Below are positions 1-9,176 of a DNA stretch of 64,000 bases, piece by piece. Below the pieces are notes generated by a model. The model worked only from the letters and a program-made list of their open reading frames with translations. It did no database searches and was not told where the DNA came from. Position 1 is the stretch's first letter, and every line of letters begins with the position of its first letter. The stretch is taken from contig NZ_BNJI01000001.1 of the NCBI RefSeq assembly GCF_016587415.1, positions 2,643,501-2,707,500 of the forward strand, written 5' to 3'. A program made the position numbers and the translations under genes. The stretch comes from Ktedonobacter sp. SOSP1-85 (lineage in GTDB: Bacteria > Chloroflexota > Ktedonobacteria > Ktedonobacterales > Ktedonobacteraceae).

Positions 1-1495
1 AGCCGCTGGCGAGGATCAGATCCTTGGCCCGGTCAACTACGTAGAAAAAGCCATCTTCATCCATGCGGCCAATATCGCCCGTGCGCATCCAGCTGTTGCG
101 GAAGATATCCGTGGTCTCCTCTGGCCGATTCCAGTAACCCTGCATAATATTGGGACCCTTGACCACGATCTCGCCAATCTCATTGACGGGAAGCAGTTCG
201 CCAGTGGCAATGTTCATGATCGCAGCCTCGACCTCTGGAAGAGGAAGACCAATGCTGCCGCCGCGCCGATTATCATTCAGTGGGTTGCAGTGCGTCACAG
301 GCGCGGCCTCGCTCAGACCATACCCCTCGACCAGCTTGGCCCTGGTCGCGGACTCAAAATCCGTCTGTACTTTGGCTGGCAAAGGAGCCGCGCCACTGAT
401 ACAATATTGGATAGAGCTAAGGTACTCAGGATTCTTGCCCGCCTCGCGCAAAATCGCGATATACATCGTCGGAATCCCCGGAAAGAGAGTTGGACGCGTC
501 CGCCGAATTGTATCCAGGACCTCATCGGGCTTGAAGCGAGGGATAAGGACCATCGTTGCCGCGATCAGAATCGAGAGATTCATACCGACCGTCAGACCAT
601 AGGCATGGAAGAAGGGAGCGGCACACAGGGTAATTTCCTGGGCATCGCGAGCCATAGTTGTCCAATAGCGCGTCTGCATGGCATTGGCTATCAGGTTGCG
701 GTGCGTAAGCATCGCACCCTTGGAGAGACCAGTGGTGCCACCTGTATATTGCAGCAGGGCCAGGTCATCGCCCTTCGCCGCTTCGGGCAGGCTGAACAAC
801 TCAATACCGCCACGCGTGGCATGTGACTCTAACATGGCGCTCATGACATGTAGCGACTCATCGCCGCGCCGCTCTTTTTCAGATAAGAGCGGACCCGACT
901 TATTCGTGCCACGATGGCTCAGAGGATAGAGCGTACGCAAGACAACTGGCAAGTAATCCGAGGGGCTGGTTAAAATAACATGCTCAAGGGCTGTTTCCTT
1001 GCGTATCTCGCGTACAACAGGATAATAATCATCGAGCATAATCAGGACACGCGCGCCAGAATCGGCCATCTGGTGACGCATCTCATGCGCTGTATACAGT
1101 GGATTGGTAGGAACAACAACCGCGCCCGCACGCAATGCCCCGAAGAAGGCAATCGGGTACTGGGGAATATTTGGCAATGCGATGGCCACACGGTCGCCCT
1201 TGTGAATACCTAGCTTCTGTAAGCTAATCGCAAAGCGATTGGCCAGGTGCGAGAGCTGAGCATAGGTCAGCTTGGCGCCAAAGTAGCTGATAGCGCAGGC
1301 GCTTGGGTAGCGACTGGCAGTCGTGTCGAGCAGAGACGTTACAGCGCGATCAGGAATATCAAGAAGAGCGGGAACACCTTCCTGGTAGTGACGTATCCAT
1401 GGTCGCTCCCGAAGAAGTTCTTCGCGTCCATCACTGGTAAGAGTAGAGAAACGCTGCTGCTCTGGGGTGTTGTTGATTAAAGATGGGTCAGACAT
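1..1495 (-). CDS. Long-chain acyl-CoA synthetase (AMP-binding), 3' end cut by window edge
   Basis: Adenylate-forming enzyme that activates a fatty or aryl acid to its CoA thioester via an acyl-AMP. The reading frame is open from the ATG at 1495 to the window edge (498 codons), so about 50-60 C-terminal residues are missing. The P-loop-like AMP-binding motif YTGGTTGLSKGAML starts near residue 250, and GWMRTGDIGRMDEDG, which carries the conserved Asp of the hinge region, lies near residue 470. An AGGAG sits about 10 nt upstream of the ATG. Length and motifs fit the FadD-type long-chain group, but the chain-length specificity cannot be read from sequence. It is divergent from the regulator at 1710 and could share control with it. 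Confidence 0.93.
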   Translation of the reverse strand, partial: MSDPSLINNTPEQQRFSTLTSDGREELLRERPWIRHYQEGVPALLDIPDRAVTSLLDTTASRYPSACAISYFGAKLTYAQLSHLANRFAISLQKLGIHKGDRVAIALPNIPQYPIAFFGALRAGAVVVPTNPLYTAHEMRHQMADSGARVLIMLDDYYPVVREIRKETALEHVILTSPSDYLPVVLRTLYPLSHRGTNKSGPLLSEKERRGDESLHVMSAMLESHATRGGIELFSLPEAAKGDDLALLQYTGGTTGLSKGAMLTHRNLIANAMQTRYWTTMARDAQEITLCAAPFFHAYGLTVGMNLSILIAATMVLIPRFKPDEVLDTIRRTRPTLFPGIPTMYIAILREAGKNPEYLSSIQYCISGAAPLPAKVQTDFESATRAKLVEGYGLSEAAPVTHCNPLNDNRRGGSIGLPLPEVEAAIMNIATGELLPVNEIGEIVVKGPNIMQGYWNRPEETTDIFRNSWMRTGDIGRMDEDGFFYVVDRAKDLILASG

Positions 1496-1629
1496 TTAGC
1501 CAAAGCTCCTCTCCATAGGGGGACATCATCCATGCGACGCTCTGAGCGACCACTCTGTCGCGGCGATAAGCACCAACAACCCATTTCTCCTTTCTCTAAT
1601 TATATGGCGCGTATAGAGTAATAGCCACG

Positions 1630-1658
1630 TTGCCAGCTAACAAATTTTTGGGCATAAT
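1630..1658 (+). promoter_or_regulatory. Promoter of the XRE/MmyB gene
   Basis: TTGCCA (1630-1635), a 17-bp spacer and CATAAT (1653-1658) form a good housekeeping-type promoter 51 bp upstream of the ATG at 1710. Confidence 0.55.
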
Positions 1659-1709
1659 AGAGTATAGCTAACGAAAAAGGGATTATCATAGAGAGAGTAA
1701 AGGCCAGGG

Positions 1710-2507
1710 ATGATACATAGCAAAACATTTACTTTTCCACAACTGATCACCCATTTACGCCAGACACGAGGCATGTCCCAGGGGCAGCTCGCCCAGGCCA
1801 CACGCCTCTCCCGCACTTATATCTATCACCTGGAGACAGGGCAGCGCGCCAATCCCTCGCCGCATGTCGTGCAACTTCTCGCCAGGGCCTTTGAACTCGT
1901 AAGCGACGAACGGCAGGAGCTCTATGATGCCTATACGCGCCTGACCGGGCACTATATTAGTCAGGAACCCGAAGAGGCCCTCCTCGAATTAGGAGATCTG
2001 GCAAGCCTGCTGGTACAAAATACCTCCTATCCCGCGCACGCCCTCAATCGCCTCTGGTACCTACACGCCTGGAACGAGGCCTCCCTACAATTATTTGAGA
2101 TTTCCGAGGAACGCTCTCAGCAAAAGAATCTGCATTTACTGGAGTTTGTATTTGATCCCGAGATGCGGCGGCGCTTTCATGGCTGGGAGAACCTGGCTCG
2201 CCGCCTGGTCAGCGACTTTCAGTATAATGCCAGCACCAGCACCCATCTTCCAGAATATAAGGCCCTGCGCAAACGCCTGCGCGAACTTCCAGAGTTTAGA
2301 CGCATCGCCAATTCATCCTACTCGCAGGGAAAACCCGTCCCCTCATTCGTGTTCCAGGTACAGCATAGTACACTGGGAAGACTGACCCTACGTACAGCAA
2401 CCACCGTTTTTACTGGTATCGCAAACTACTCCATGGTCAGCTATGTACCCGGCGATCAGCAAACACTGCGCATTTACCGCGAACAGGGATGGCAACCACA
2501 ATCTTAA
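1710..2507 (+). CDS. XRE-family regulator with MmyB-like ligand-binding domain
   Basis: DNA-binding regulator of 265 aa. Residues about 9-62 form a Cro/CI helix-turn-helix (SQGQLAQATRLSRTYIYHLE). The remainder, about residues 100-255, matches the MmyB-like ligand-binding fold, a PAS-like domain that in a solved homologue binds a fatty acid; this family is abundant in actinomycete-like bacteria and often regulates adjacent oxidoreductases or hydrolases. The alpha/beta-hydrolase gene starts 25 bp after its stop on the same strand and the acyl-CoA ligase diverges from it, so either could be its target. That link is inference; the effector is unknown. Confidence 0.88.
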   Translation: MIHSKTFTFPQLITHLRQTRGMSQGQLAQATRLSRTYIYHLETGQRANPSPHVVQLLARAFELVSDERQELYDAYTRLTGHYISQEPEEALLELGDLASLLVQNTSYPAHALNRLWYLHAWNEASLQLFEISEERSQQKNLHLLEFVFDPEMRRRFHGWENLARRLVSDFQYNASTSTHLPEYKALRKRLRELPEFRRIANSSYSQGKPVPSFVFQVQHSTLGRLTLRTATTVFTGIANYSMVSYVPGDQQTLRIYREQGWQPQS

Positions 2508-2532
2508 AACTTCGTTTCACCTGGAAAGAGAG

Positions 2533-3423
2533 ATGTCTATGCCAACAGCCAGCATACACAACGCAGACCTTTTTTACAAAGAAAAGGGTGCCGGGCTCCC
2601 CATCCTGCTGATTCATGCCAATGGGGCCAATGCGGATCTCTGGGGAAGTACCTTTGAACGCCTGGCGACACGCAACCGTGTTATCGCCTATGATCGCCGG
2701 GGCTTTAGCCGCTCCAGGCAGTCACCTGTAGGCGATCTCCATCAACATGCCGAGGATGCCGCTACTCTGCTCCAGCAGTTGCGCGCCACGCCAGCGACTA
2801 TTGTTGGCGCAGACACGGGCGCGATTATCGCCCTCGACCTGGCGTTACATCATCCAGAACTGGTCGCGTCCCTCGTCCTCTGCGAAGCCACCTTTCACCT
2901 GCGCAAGCAAAAGGCCGTGACCACCTTCCTGGATAATGTCCGCCTACGCTATCTCCAGAAAACAAAGGGCCTACGAGCCGCAGCCGAGGTATATTATCAC
3001 GATCTCTTAGAGGAAAAATCCGGCGAGAGTAGCTTTACACACCTCTCACCAGAATGGCGCGAGGTGCTACTTACCAACGCAGAGGCAGCTCTACAGGAGA
3101 ACGCAGCGGGAACAGGTGAGTATATACATACGCATGAACTCACACAAATCAAGCAGCCAGTCACCTGCCTGGTAAGTACGCGCAGTCAGCCGTTTTTCCG
3201 CGAGGTTGCACAGAAGCTCGCCAGTACCCTGCCGCAAACACGTAATCGCATCATTACAGCAGCGGGACACTATATGCACCTCGATCAACCTAATCAATTT
3301 TTGCATGAAATCACGGAGGCCCTGCCAGATAAGCTCACGCTGACCCCTGTCGCGAAATCTGACAAGCGCGCGCGACAAAACCATAAGATCTCAAACAATT
3401 CCGCTATTCCGAGGCAGCCATAG
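2533..3423 (+). CDS. Alpha/beta hydrolase with Asp at the nucleophile elbow
   Basis: Alpha/beta-hydrolase-fold protein of 296 aa. The ATG at 2533 is chosen over upstream codons because GGAAAGAGAG precedes it and the family's first strand begins just after it. The oxyanion region is HANGANADLW (residues 29-38), and the catalytic His lies in AAGHYMHLDQP near the C-terminus. The nucleophile elbow reads G-A-D-T-G with Asp94 where serine hydrolases have Ser. That is the pattern of haloalkane dehalogenases and epoxide hydrolases, so a dehalogenase or epoxide-hydrolase-like reaction is possible. The C-terminal tail after the His is basic and non-conserved. It is probably co-transcribed with the MmyB regulator 25 bp upstream. 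Confidence 0.85.
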   Translation: MSMPTASIHNADLFYKEKGAGLPILLIHANGANADLWGSTFERLATRNRVIAYDRRGFSRSRQSPVGDLHQHAEDAATLLQQLRATPATIVGADTGAIIALDLALHHPELVASLVLCEATFHLRKQKAVTTFLDNVRLRYLQKTKGLRAAAEVYYHDLLEEKSGESSFTHLSPEWREVLLTNAEAALQENAAGTGEYIHTHELTQIKQPVTCLVSTRSQPFFREVAQKLASTLPQTRNRIITAAGHYMHLDQPNQFLHEITEALPDKLTLTPVAKSDKRARQNHKISNNSAIPRQP

Positions 3424-3481
3424 ATATGTTAGCAGGCGCCGCAGGTGATATACTGAAGTATCTTCATCGGCACAAAGGGCG

Positions 3482-3568
3482 TTGTAGGGGCCATGCTGGC
3501 ATGGCCTATCACCACGAGTCAGGGTGCTCTGCCTGAGGGAGGAGTCCAAGCCAGCTTGGGCCCTACAA
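3482..3568. repeat. Foldback repeat, GTAGGG family
   Basis: Imperfect inverted arms at 3482-3505 and 3544-3568. Both begin TTGTAGGG and contain a nested dyad (CCATGCTGGCATGG on the left, CCAAGCCAGCTTGG on the right). Related to elements at 50132, 54614 and 63508. It fills most of the 3424-3665 gap. Confidence 0.6.
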
Positions 3569-3665
3569 TTTGCCAGCTGCTTACCAACTGCACTACTTAT
3601 TGCCAATGAGGGTAGAAATTCAAGACAGTGGATACATCAAGTAACAACACTCTAAGGGAGAATAC

Positions 3666-4415
3666 ATGTCTATGCAAGTAGGGCTTCAGCTTTACACCGT
3701 ACGCGATCAGACAGCGCAGGATTTCAAAGGGACGATTCGCAAGGTTGCGCAGCTAGGCTACCAGGGCGTCGAATTCGCAGGCTATGGCGACCTGAGCGCG
3801 GAAGAACTGCGCGGCCTACTCCAGGAGACTGGACTCAAAGTAGCTGGCAGCCATGTAGGCTACCATCTTTTACAGGCCGACAGCGCACGCGAGATCGAGT
3901 ACTGCCGCCAGATTGGTTGCCCTTATTTGATCGTTCCCTACATGTCGCGTGAGGACCTCAACGACACGGAACGTCTGCTGGCCTTCGCCAAGCAGATGAA
4001 CGAGTATGGGAAACGCTGCCACGAGGCGGGAATCACGCTCGCCTATCACAACCACAACCACGAGTTTGAGAAGCTAAACGGCAGCTACTTGCTGGATATC
4101 CTGGCTGAGAATACAGATCCTGAGCTGGTCAAACTCGAACTGGATACCTACTGGGTCGCGTTTGCCGGCGTCGATCCCAAGGCCTATCTCCAACAGCATG
4201 CCGGGCGTGTACCCCTGGTACACCTCAAAGACATGACGGCGGAGCGCACCTTCGCGGAAGTGGGCGATGGTACACTGGACATCCTGGGCTACTACACCAC
4301 CGCTAAAGAGGTTGGCGCGGCCTGGTATATCGTTGAGAACGACGCTCCAACCATTCCTTCACTGGAGAGTGCTGAGCGTTCCTTTGGCAACCTGGCCGAA
4401 CTTACCCGACGCTAG
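3666..4415 (+). CDS. Sugar phosphate isomerase/epimerase (xylose-isomerase-like TIM barrel)
   Basis: 249-aa TIM-barrel protein of the AP-endonuclease-2/IolE superfamily. It opens with VGLQLYTVRDQ and contains the metal-ligand stretches GSHVGYH, YHNHNHEFE (around residue 135) and LELDTYWVAFAGVD, followed by VHLKD and ENDAP. These Glu, Asp and His residues bind the divalent metal of sugar or inosose isomerases. TAAGGGAG precedes the ATG by a suitable distance. No sugar kinase or transporter is adjacent, so the substrate cannot be stated. A gene of about 250 aa is normal for the family. Confidence 0.88.
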   Translation: MSMQVGLQLYTVRDQTAQDFKGTIRKVAQLGYQGVEFAGYGDLSAEELRGLLQETGLKVAGSHVGYHLLQADSAREIEYCRQIGCPYLIVPYMSREDLNDTERLLAFAKQMNEYGKRCHEAGITLAYHNHNHEFEKLNGSYLLDILAENTDPELVKLELDTYWVAFAGVDPKAYLQQHAGRVPLVHLKDMTAERTFAEVGDGTLDILGYYTTAKEVGAAWYIVENDAPTIPSLESAERSFGNLAELTRR

Positions 4416-4588
4416 TCATTAGTTCCATCAATAGATGGAAGAGATGCAACTCCTGGCAGGAGATCCCCCCTGCCAGGCCCTTGCTACAATAAAAGTGTCA
4501 GGACGAACGCCTCCCAGCATGGCTGGCACAGGCAAGCGATGTAGAAAATAATGAGTGCGGCAGCTTCACGTGGTAGGAGTACGGTAGT

Positions 4589-5875
4589 ATGGAGATCGAT
4601 AAGGAAAGACAAAAGAAAGCTCGCGCATATGCACGCAAGCGACGGCATGTCACACTCATCAATATGGGAGTGGTGTCTGCTGGCCTGCTTATCATACTCA
4701 TTACGCGATGGGATGCGGGATTACGCGACCTGGTGCGGGCCGGGACGCGCATAGGCTGGGTCTCCCATACCCTCCCATTCCTCCAGTGGCAACCCCTGGC
4801 GGGCTGGTATCCCTGGCAGATTCTGCTCTACTTCCTGGCAATCATACTCTTCTATCAACTGCTTGCCGCGCCCGCGCTGGTCTATGGCAGCTTTATCCTG
4901 CCGCGTCGCTATGGCATCTCTATCCAGACCCTAAGCGCCTGGATCAGCGATGTAGGCAAAAACTTTGTGCTCAATCTGGGACTTGAGGCAGCGGCCATCT
5001 CGCTCATCTATGGCCTGCTCGCGCTCCAACCCCAGTGGTGGTGGCTCTGGACAGCCCTGGCCATGCTCTTCTTCTCCGTGATTATGGCTAATCTCGCGCC
5101 CATCTTGATCTTTCCCCTCTTCTACAAATTCAAGCCACTGCCAGCAGGCGAGCTTACAGAACGCCTGATTAAGCTGGCTGCCAGCGCTGATACACGCGTC
5201 CAGGGCGTCTTCACCATGCAGATGAGCAATAAGACCACGGCCACCAACGCGGCTCTAATGGGCCTGGGCAATACACGCCGCATCGTCCTGGGCGATACCA
5301 TGACCGACAGGTATTCAGAGGATGAGATCGAGGTCGTGCTGGCCCATGAACTGGGACACCATGTCCATCATGACATCTGGAAGATGATCGTCAGCCAGTC
5401 GATCCTGACCCTGGGTGGACTCTACCTCGCCAACCTGGCACTCCACCAGGCGGTTGAACAACAAGGGCATTACCAGTCCCTCACGGACCCGGCAACGCTG
5501 CCCTTCTTCTTCCTGTTAACAGCGCTCTTTAGCCTGATCGTGATGCCCGTAGGCAACATCTACAGCCGTCACATGGAGTACCAGGCCGACGAGTACGCGC
5601 TCCAGATGACGCAGAAGGTCGATGCCTTCAAAAGCGCCATGCGCAGGCTCGCTAACCAGAATCTCACCGAGATCTCGCCCTCTCCGCTTGTGGAGTTCCT
5701 CTTCCATTCGCACCCCTCCGTCAAGCGGAGACTGCAACACGCGGATACATTCGCCGAGAAGCGCTACTCCTCGCTTAAGGCATCCCTCAACATGCCCAGG
5801 AGGGTCGCGGTCTCATCAAGCGAACCGCCAGGCATCGTCAATAACGGCTCATCCACGCCCAGGTCGGCCCACTGA
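4589..5875 (+). CDS. M48-family membrane metallopeptidase (CAAX protease 1/Ste24 type)
   Basis: Integral membrane zinc protease of 428 aa. Hydrophobic segments lie near residues 27-45, 65-100, 125-175 and 290-320. The zinc motif HELGHH follows VVLA, and the third ligand lies in EYQADEYAL, giving HExxH plus ExxxD as in Ste24/HtpX. The N-terminal membrane region is longer than in HtpX and fits the Ste24-like subgroup. AGGAG lies about 9 nt before the ATG. The last 37 codons overlap the convergent gene at 5764 by 112 bp, and the family-conserved part ends before that overlap, so the C-terminal tail is read from the antisense of the neighbour. Confidence 0.92.
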   Translation: MEIDKERQKKARAYARKRRHVTLINMGVVSAGLLIILITRWDAGLRDLVRAGTRIGWVSHTLPFLQWQPLAGWYPWQILLYFLAIILFYQLLAAPALVYGSFILPRRYGISIQTLSAWISDVGKNFVLNLGLEAAAISLIYGLLALQPQWWWLWTALAMLFFSVIMANLAPILIFPLFYKFKPLPAGELTERLIKLAASADTRVQGVFTMQMSNKTTATNAALMGLGNTRRIVLGDTMTDRYSEDEIEVVLAHELGHHVHHDIWKMIVSQSILTLGGLYLANLALHQAVEQQGHYQSLTDPATLPFFFLLTALFSLIVMPVGNIYSRHMEYQADEYALQMTQKVDAFKSAMRRLANQNLTEISPSPLVEFLFHSHPSVKRRLQHADTFAEKRYSSLKASLNMPRRVAVSSSEPPGIVNNGSSTPRSAH

Positions 5876-6834
5876 TCCAACCGAGCAACAACCTCCCGTG
5901 GCGTACCTACAATGGAGACGGCATCGAGCATACGCGGGCTAACCGCTTCGATGGCCGTCTTCATGCCTTTCTCCCAGCCAGCCAGCACAGCCTGGACATC
6001 TTCCGTGTAACCATGGCGCGAGAGCATCTGCGCATAGTAGACCCCCATCTTGCCGATATAGTAGGCCAGAGGCGAGGCGGCCGCTCGGTGCGCGCTCAAA
6101 ATCTGCTGCTCGCTGGCACCCTCTGGCAGAAGGGCGGTCGTGATATAGGGCGCGATAGCCACGCTATGCGCGGGACGGCCCGCCTGTTGTGAACTCTCAT
6201 CCAGTTGCACGCGCATCTCGCCAAACTTCTCCACCGGCCAGTACACGGGCAGAATGCCATCCCCGATCTCACCTGTCTGCGAAATGTTCTTGGGTCCCAT
6301 GGCCGCAATGTAGATCGGAATATCGGCGCGCAAAGGCGTGAAGCGCAGCTTAAAACCTCGCTCAAGTTGAAAGAACTCACCAGTATAGGCCAGTTTCTCG
6401 CCGCGTAAGATCATACGGATAATGTCCACATACTCCCGCGTACGCTTGAGCGGTTTCTCAAACTTGACGCCATGCCAGTGCTCAATAACGTTCGCACCCG
6501 AGGGACCCAGACCCAGCAGGGCACGTCCACCCGAACGCTCGTCCAGGGTAGCGATAGTGCTGGCAATCAACGCTGGCGTGCGCGAATAGATATTCGCGAT
6601 TCCAGCTCCCACTTTAATGCGCTTTGTGGCCCGCAGCAGGTCGCCCATCGAGGTAAAGAGTTCATACCCCCAGGACTCGCCCAGCCAGACCGAATCGAAG
6701 CCCAGTTCATCGGCCAGGCGCACCTTCTCGACAATCTCATTCCAGGCCCCTGGAAAATTAGGAGAGTCGGCCACGATGCCGATACGCGAGCGATAGGCTC
6801 TACGCGAGGTAGGAGAAGAGTGTGTGTCAGACAT
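5764..6834 (-). CDS. LLM-class (luciferase-like) flavin/F420-dependent oxidoreductase
   Basis: TIM-barrel flavin or coenzyme-F420 oxidoreductase of about 356 aa. Family signatures are LADELGFDSVWLGESWGYE near the N-terminus, KVGAGIANIYSRTPALIAST, LGLGPSGANVIEHWHG and PIYIAAMGPKN. The start at 6834 (MSDTHSS) is preferred because an AAAGGA lies about 13 nt upstream; the frame is open further, to 6900. The GAGIANIYSRTP segment is typical of F420-dependent enzymes of actinobacteria and Chloroflexota, but the choice of FMN or F420 is not proven by sequence. Tail-to-tail overlap of 112 bp with the M48 gene. Confidence 0.9.
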   Translation of the reverse strand: MSDTHSSPTSRRAYRSRIGIVADSPNFPGAWNEIVEKVRLADELGFDSVWLGESWGYELFTSMGDLLRATKRIKVGAGIANIYSRTPALIASTIATLDERSGGRALLGLGPSGANVIEHWHGVKFEKPLKRTREYVDIIRMILRGEKLAYTGEFFQLERGFKLRFTPLRADIPIYIAAMGPKNISQTGEIGDGILPVYWPVEKFGEMRVQLDESSQQAGRPAHSVAIAPYITTALLPEGASEQQILSAHRAAASPLAYYIGKMGVYYAQMLSRHGYTEDVQAVLAGWEKGMKTAIEAVSPRMLDAVSIVGTPREVVARLDQWADLGVDEPLLTMPGGSLDETATLLGMLRDALSEE

Positions 6835-7047
6835 AGCTCGCACATCTATCCTTTCAAATAAACTACCAGTAACGAAATACTTCTCCTTGCATGGTAACAT
6901 ATTTCCACGCCGAAAACGTGTCAGCCAGAAAACACCTTTGTACCCGATAAGGGGCCGTCTCTCTCCATTCCATACAGTTAAGATGGTATACTTGACGTAA
7001 TCTAACAGACTCTAGCACATGCCTAGATAAATAGAGAGCAGGTATAC

Positions 7048-7503
7048 ATGAGTTACATACAGGCCATACGCGGGCTAGTAGGAACCAGGCCGCTTATCCT
7101 GCCAGGAGCGGTTGTCATTGTACTTAACGCAGAGAAAGAAATTCTTCTGCAAGAGCGTAGAGAGCCACAGGACACCTGGGGATTACCAGGCGGGTTGATG
7201 GAACTGGGGGAATCTTTTGAGGAGACCGCCCGGCGCGAGGTCATGGAAGAAACAGGACTGGAGCTACACACCCTACATATGCAAGAGGTCTTCTCAGGGC
7301 GCGACTACTATTTCCAATGCTCCAATGGGGACGAAGCCTTCGCGGTCACCGCCGTCTTCATCGCCCAGACCTACAGCGGGCAGCCTCTTCCTGACGACCA
7401 TGAAGGAGTTGCGCTACACTTCTTCGCACCCGATAAGCTACCTGGAAAAATGCTTCACAGTCATCGGCAAGCCATAGAAAACTATCTCCATCATACCCAC
7501 TGA
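7048..7503 (+). CDS. NUDIX hydrolase
   Basis: 151-aa pyrophosphohydrolase. The Nudix box GGLMELGESFEETARREVME continues into ETGLEL and matches GX5EX7REUXEEXGU with all catalytic glutamates. The N-terminal strand region RPLILPGAVVIVLNAEKEILL is typical for the family. Substrate could be a nucleotide, a sugar nucleotide or an mRNA cap-like end, and nothing in the context decides this. It is divergent from the LLM oxidoreductase and followed 90 bp later by a GNAT gene on the same strand. Confidence 0.93.
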   Translation: MSYIQAIRGLVGTRPLILPGAVVIVLNAEKEILLQERREPQDTWGLPGGLMELGESFEETARREVMEETGLELHTLHMQEVFSGRDYYFQCSNGDEAFAVTAVFIAQTYSGQPLPDDHEGVALHFFAPDKLPGKMLHSHRQAIENYLHHTH

Positions 7504-7593
7504 CTAACATCAAATACTGAGAAATGGCATACACTAAAACTTCTATAATAATCAGCGAATGCAAATGCTCACATAATAGAGAGGTAATTGTAC

Positions 7594-8118
7594 ATGCTAC
7601 GTGGCACACATATTATTTTGCGACCAATCAAGCAGGAAGACCTGGAGACATTAGAGCGCTGGAACAATGATCCAGACTTTATTGGCGAGTTTAACAACTT
7701 TGGCTTGCGCGGGTATGGCTTACAGATACGCGCCTTTGATGAGGGAGACACGCTCAGCGACCGCTCGGGACACCTCGTCGTGACGACACTAGAGGGAGAG
7801 CTTGTGGGGAGCGTAGACTACCACATGACACGCTATGGTCCAAACGAGGGCAGCAAAGCCTATATGATCGGCATCGCCCTCGCGCCTGAGCACCAGGGCA
7901 AAGGCTATGGCGTCGAAGCACAACAACTCCTCTCCGCCTATCTGTTCGCGGCATTCCCCATTATGCGCGTCGAGGCCATGACAGACATAACAAACCGCCC
8001 TGAGCAGCGCGCACTGGAGAAGGCTGGCTTCACACGCGAGGGCGTGGTACGCAAAGCTCAATGGCGCAACGGCGCCTGGCACGACCAGGTCCTCTACAGC
8101 AAACTCCGCGGCGAGTAG
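7594..8118 (+). CDS. GNAT-family N-acetyltransferase (RimJ/RimL-like)
   Basis: 174-aa acetyltransferase, about the usual length. It begins MLRGTHIILRPIKQEDLETL, a RimJ/RimL-type start. The acetyl-CoA binding segment IALAPEHQGKGYGVEA carries the Q/RxxGxG/A motif, and NRPEQRALEKAGF precedes the C-terminal strand. The ATG at 7594 is chosen over a TTG six bases earlier because AGAGAGGT is better spaced. RimJ/RimL relatives acetylate ribosomal proteins, polyamines or antibiotics; the substrate here is unknown. Confidence 0.9.
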   Translation: MLRGTHIILRPIKQEDLETLERWNNDPDFIGEFNNFGLRGYGLQIRAFDEGDTLSDRSGHLVVTTLEGELVGSVDYHMTRYGPNEGSKAYMIGIALAPEHQGKGYGVEAQQLLSAYLFAAFPIMRVEAMTDITNRPEQRALEKAGFTREGVVRKAQWRNGAWHDQVLYSKLRGE

Positions 8119-8124
8119 TAATGT

Positions 8125-8195
8125 TGTGATGAGAGAGGGGCCGTGGATATGGGCAGCCACAGGCTACCCATATCCACGGCCCCTCTCTCATCACA
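8125..8195. repeat. Long palindrome between convergent genes
   Basis: Arms 8125-8158 and 8162-8195 (34 bp, one mismatch) with a 3-nt ACA loop and tip AGCC-ACA-GGCT. It fills the gap between the GNAT and Yip1 stop codons. No U-tract follows on either strand. Confidence 0.9.
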
Positions 8196-8208
8196 AATGT
8201 GTATGTTG

Positions 8209-8802
8209 TTACAGTACAATCCCCAGGAAGATCAGTGTCCCAATAAGAGCCATGCTTACCACAAATGGCGTAATGGTGGCGGCAAGCGCGCGCCAGAGGT
8301 CCAGGTTGTGTACAGCTCGGATCATAATCACATAGAGCACAAAGCCATAGACATCCAGCAGCCACACCAGGCGATCCCCCACGAAGGGGATGCGAGCCAC
8401 AAAGAAGTAAATGACAGTTAAAGGGAGAGAGATGAGCAGCGAGAGATAGCACTGTTGTACAAAGCTACCCTGCCCACGAAAGGCACGCGCCGTCAGGTAA
8501 GAAACATACTCCGTCAGGAAGAATCCGCCAATGACAAAGACACAGGCGACCGAATAAAAGATTGGTGTCACCAGAGTAAACGATGGCTGCGAGAGCGCAA
8601 TCGTCAGTGCGATAAAACAGGCCAGAGCCAGAACCTGTACCAGGACCAGCGGCTCACTGGCGCGCGTTTTCTCCTCAGAAAAGACACGCAAACCAGGATT
8701 GCGCAGGACACGTGCATAGCGATTAAACAACGTACGCACCAGGGAGGAGAGAGTACCCGTCGATGTCAACGGGGGAACATCTTGAGAAGGCTGGCTGGAC
8801 AT
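8209..8802 (-). CDS. Yip1-like integral membrane protein
   Basis: 197-aa membrane protein. A hydrophilic N-terminus of about 50 residues is followed by five hydrophobic segments (about 53-70, 75-95, 117-135, 145-165 and 175-195). The penultimate segment, VYGFVLYVIMIRAVHNLD, followed by WRALAATITP, resembles the Yip1 domain found in bacterial membrane proteins of unknown role. No catalytic residues are visible. AAGGGAG lies upstream of the ATG at 8802. Function is not known. Confidence 0.75.
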   Translation of the reverse strand: MSSQPSQDVPPLTSTGTLSSLVRTLFNRYARVLRNPGLRVFSEEKTRASEPLVLVQVLALACFIALTIALSQPSFTLVTPIFYSVACVFVIGGFFLTEYVSYLTARAFRGQGSFVQQCYLSLLISLPLTVIYFFVARIPFVGDRLVWLLDVYGFVLYVIMIRAVHNLDLWRALAATITPFVVSMALIGTLIFLGIVL

Positions 8803-8967
8803 AATAAAAGCGTGCTCCCTTCAAAAATAGGCATACATCAATATAATAGTGATAGACAGTGTTCATCAGGAAAAGAGATCCCTATAAGTTATACACGAAA
8901 AATCCTTTTTTGTCTGTGAAATAGTCAACATTGTTTGCAAATATCCCTTGCTTGCAACGTGTTGTTT

Positions 8968-9022
8968 TATATGCTGTGTGATAGCGAGCTGGCGTAGCCA
9001 GCTCGCTATCACACAGCATATA
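8968..9022. repeat. Long palindrome in a divergent intergenic region
   Basis: Perfect 26-bp arms 8968-8993 and 8997-9022, tip GGC-GTA-GCC. It lies between the start of the Yip1 gene (minus) and msrA (plus), so no annotated gene ends here. It is the only structure seen in the 374-bp gap 8803-9176; the rest is AT-rich. Confidence 0.9.
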
Positions 9023-9176
9023 ACCCATATAAGAGGTTAAAATGTGAATTGACCTGATACGAATATTGTACATACTCCCTCTCTTGGGAACTAAAGGCTG
9101 GGAGGGATTGTTCTCAAAGGTAGAAGTTTATAACATATAGCATTTTTCAGTTTTCTCTGAAAGGAGAATGTATCAT

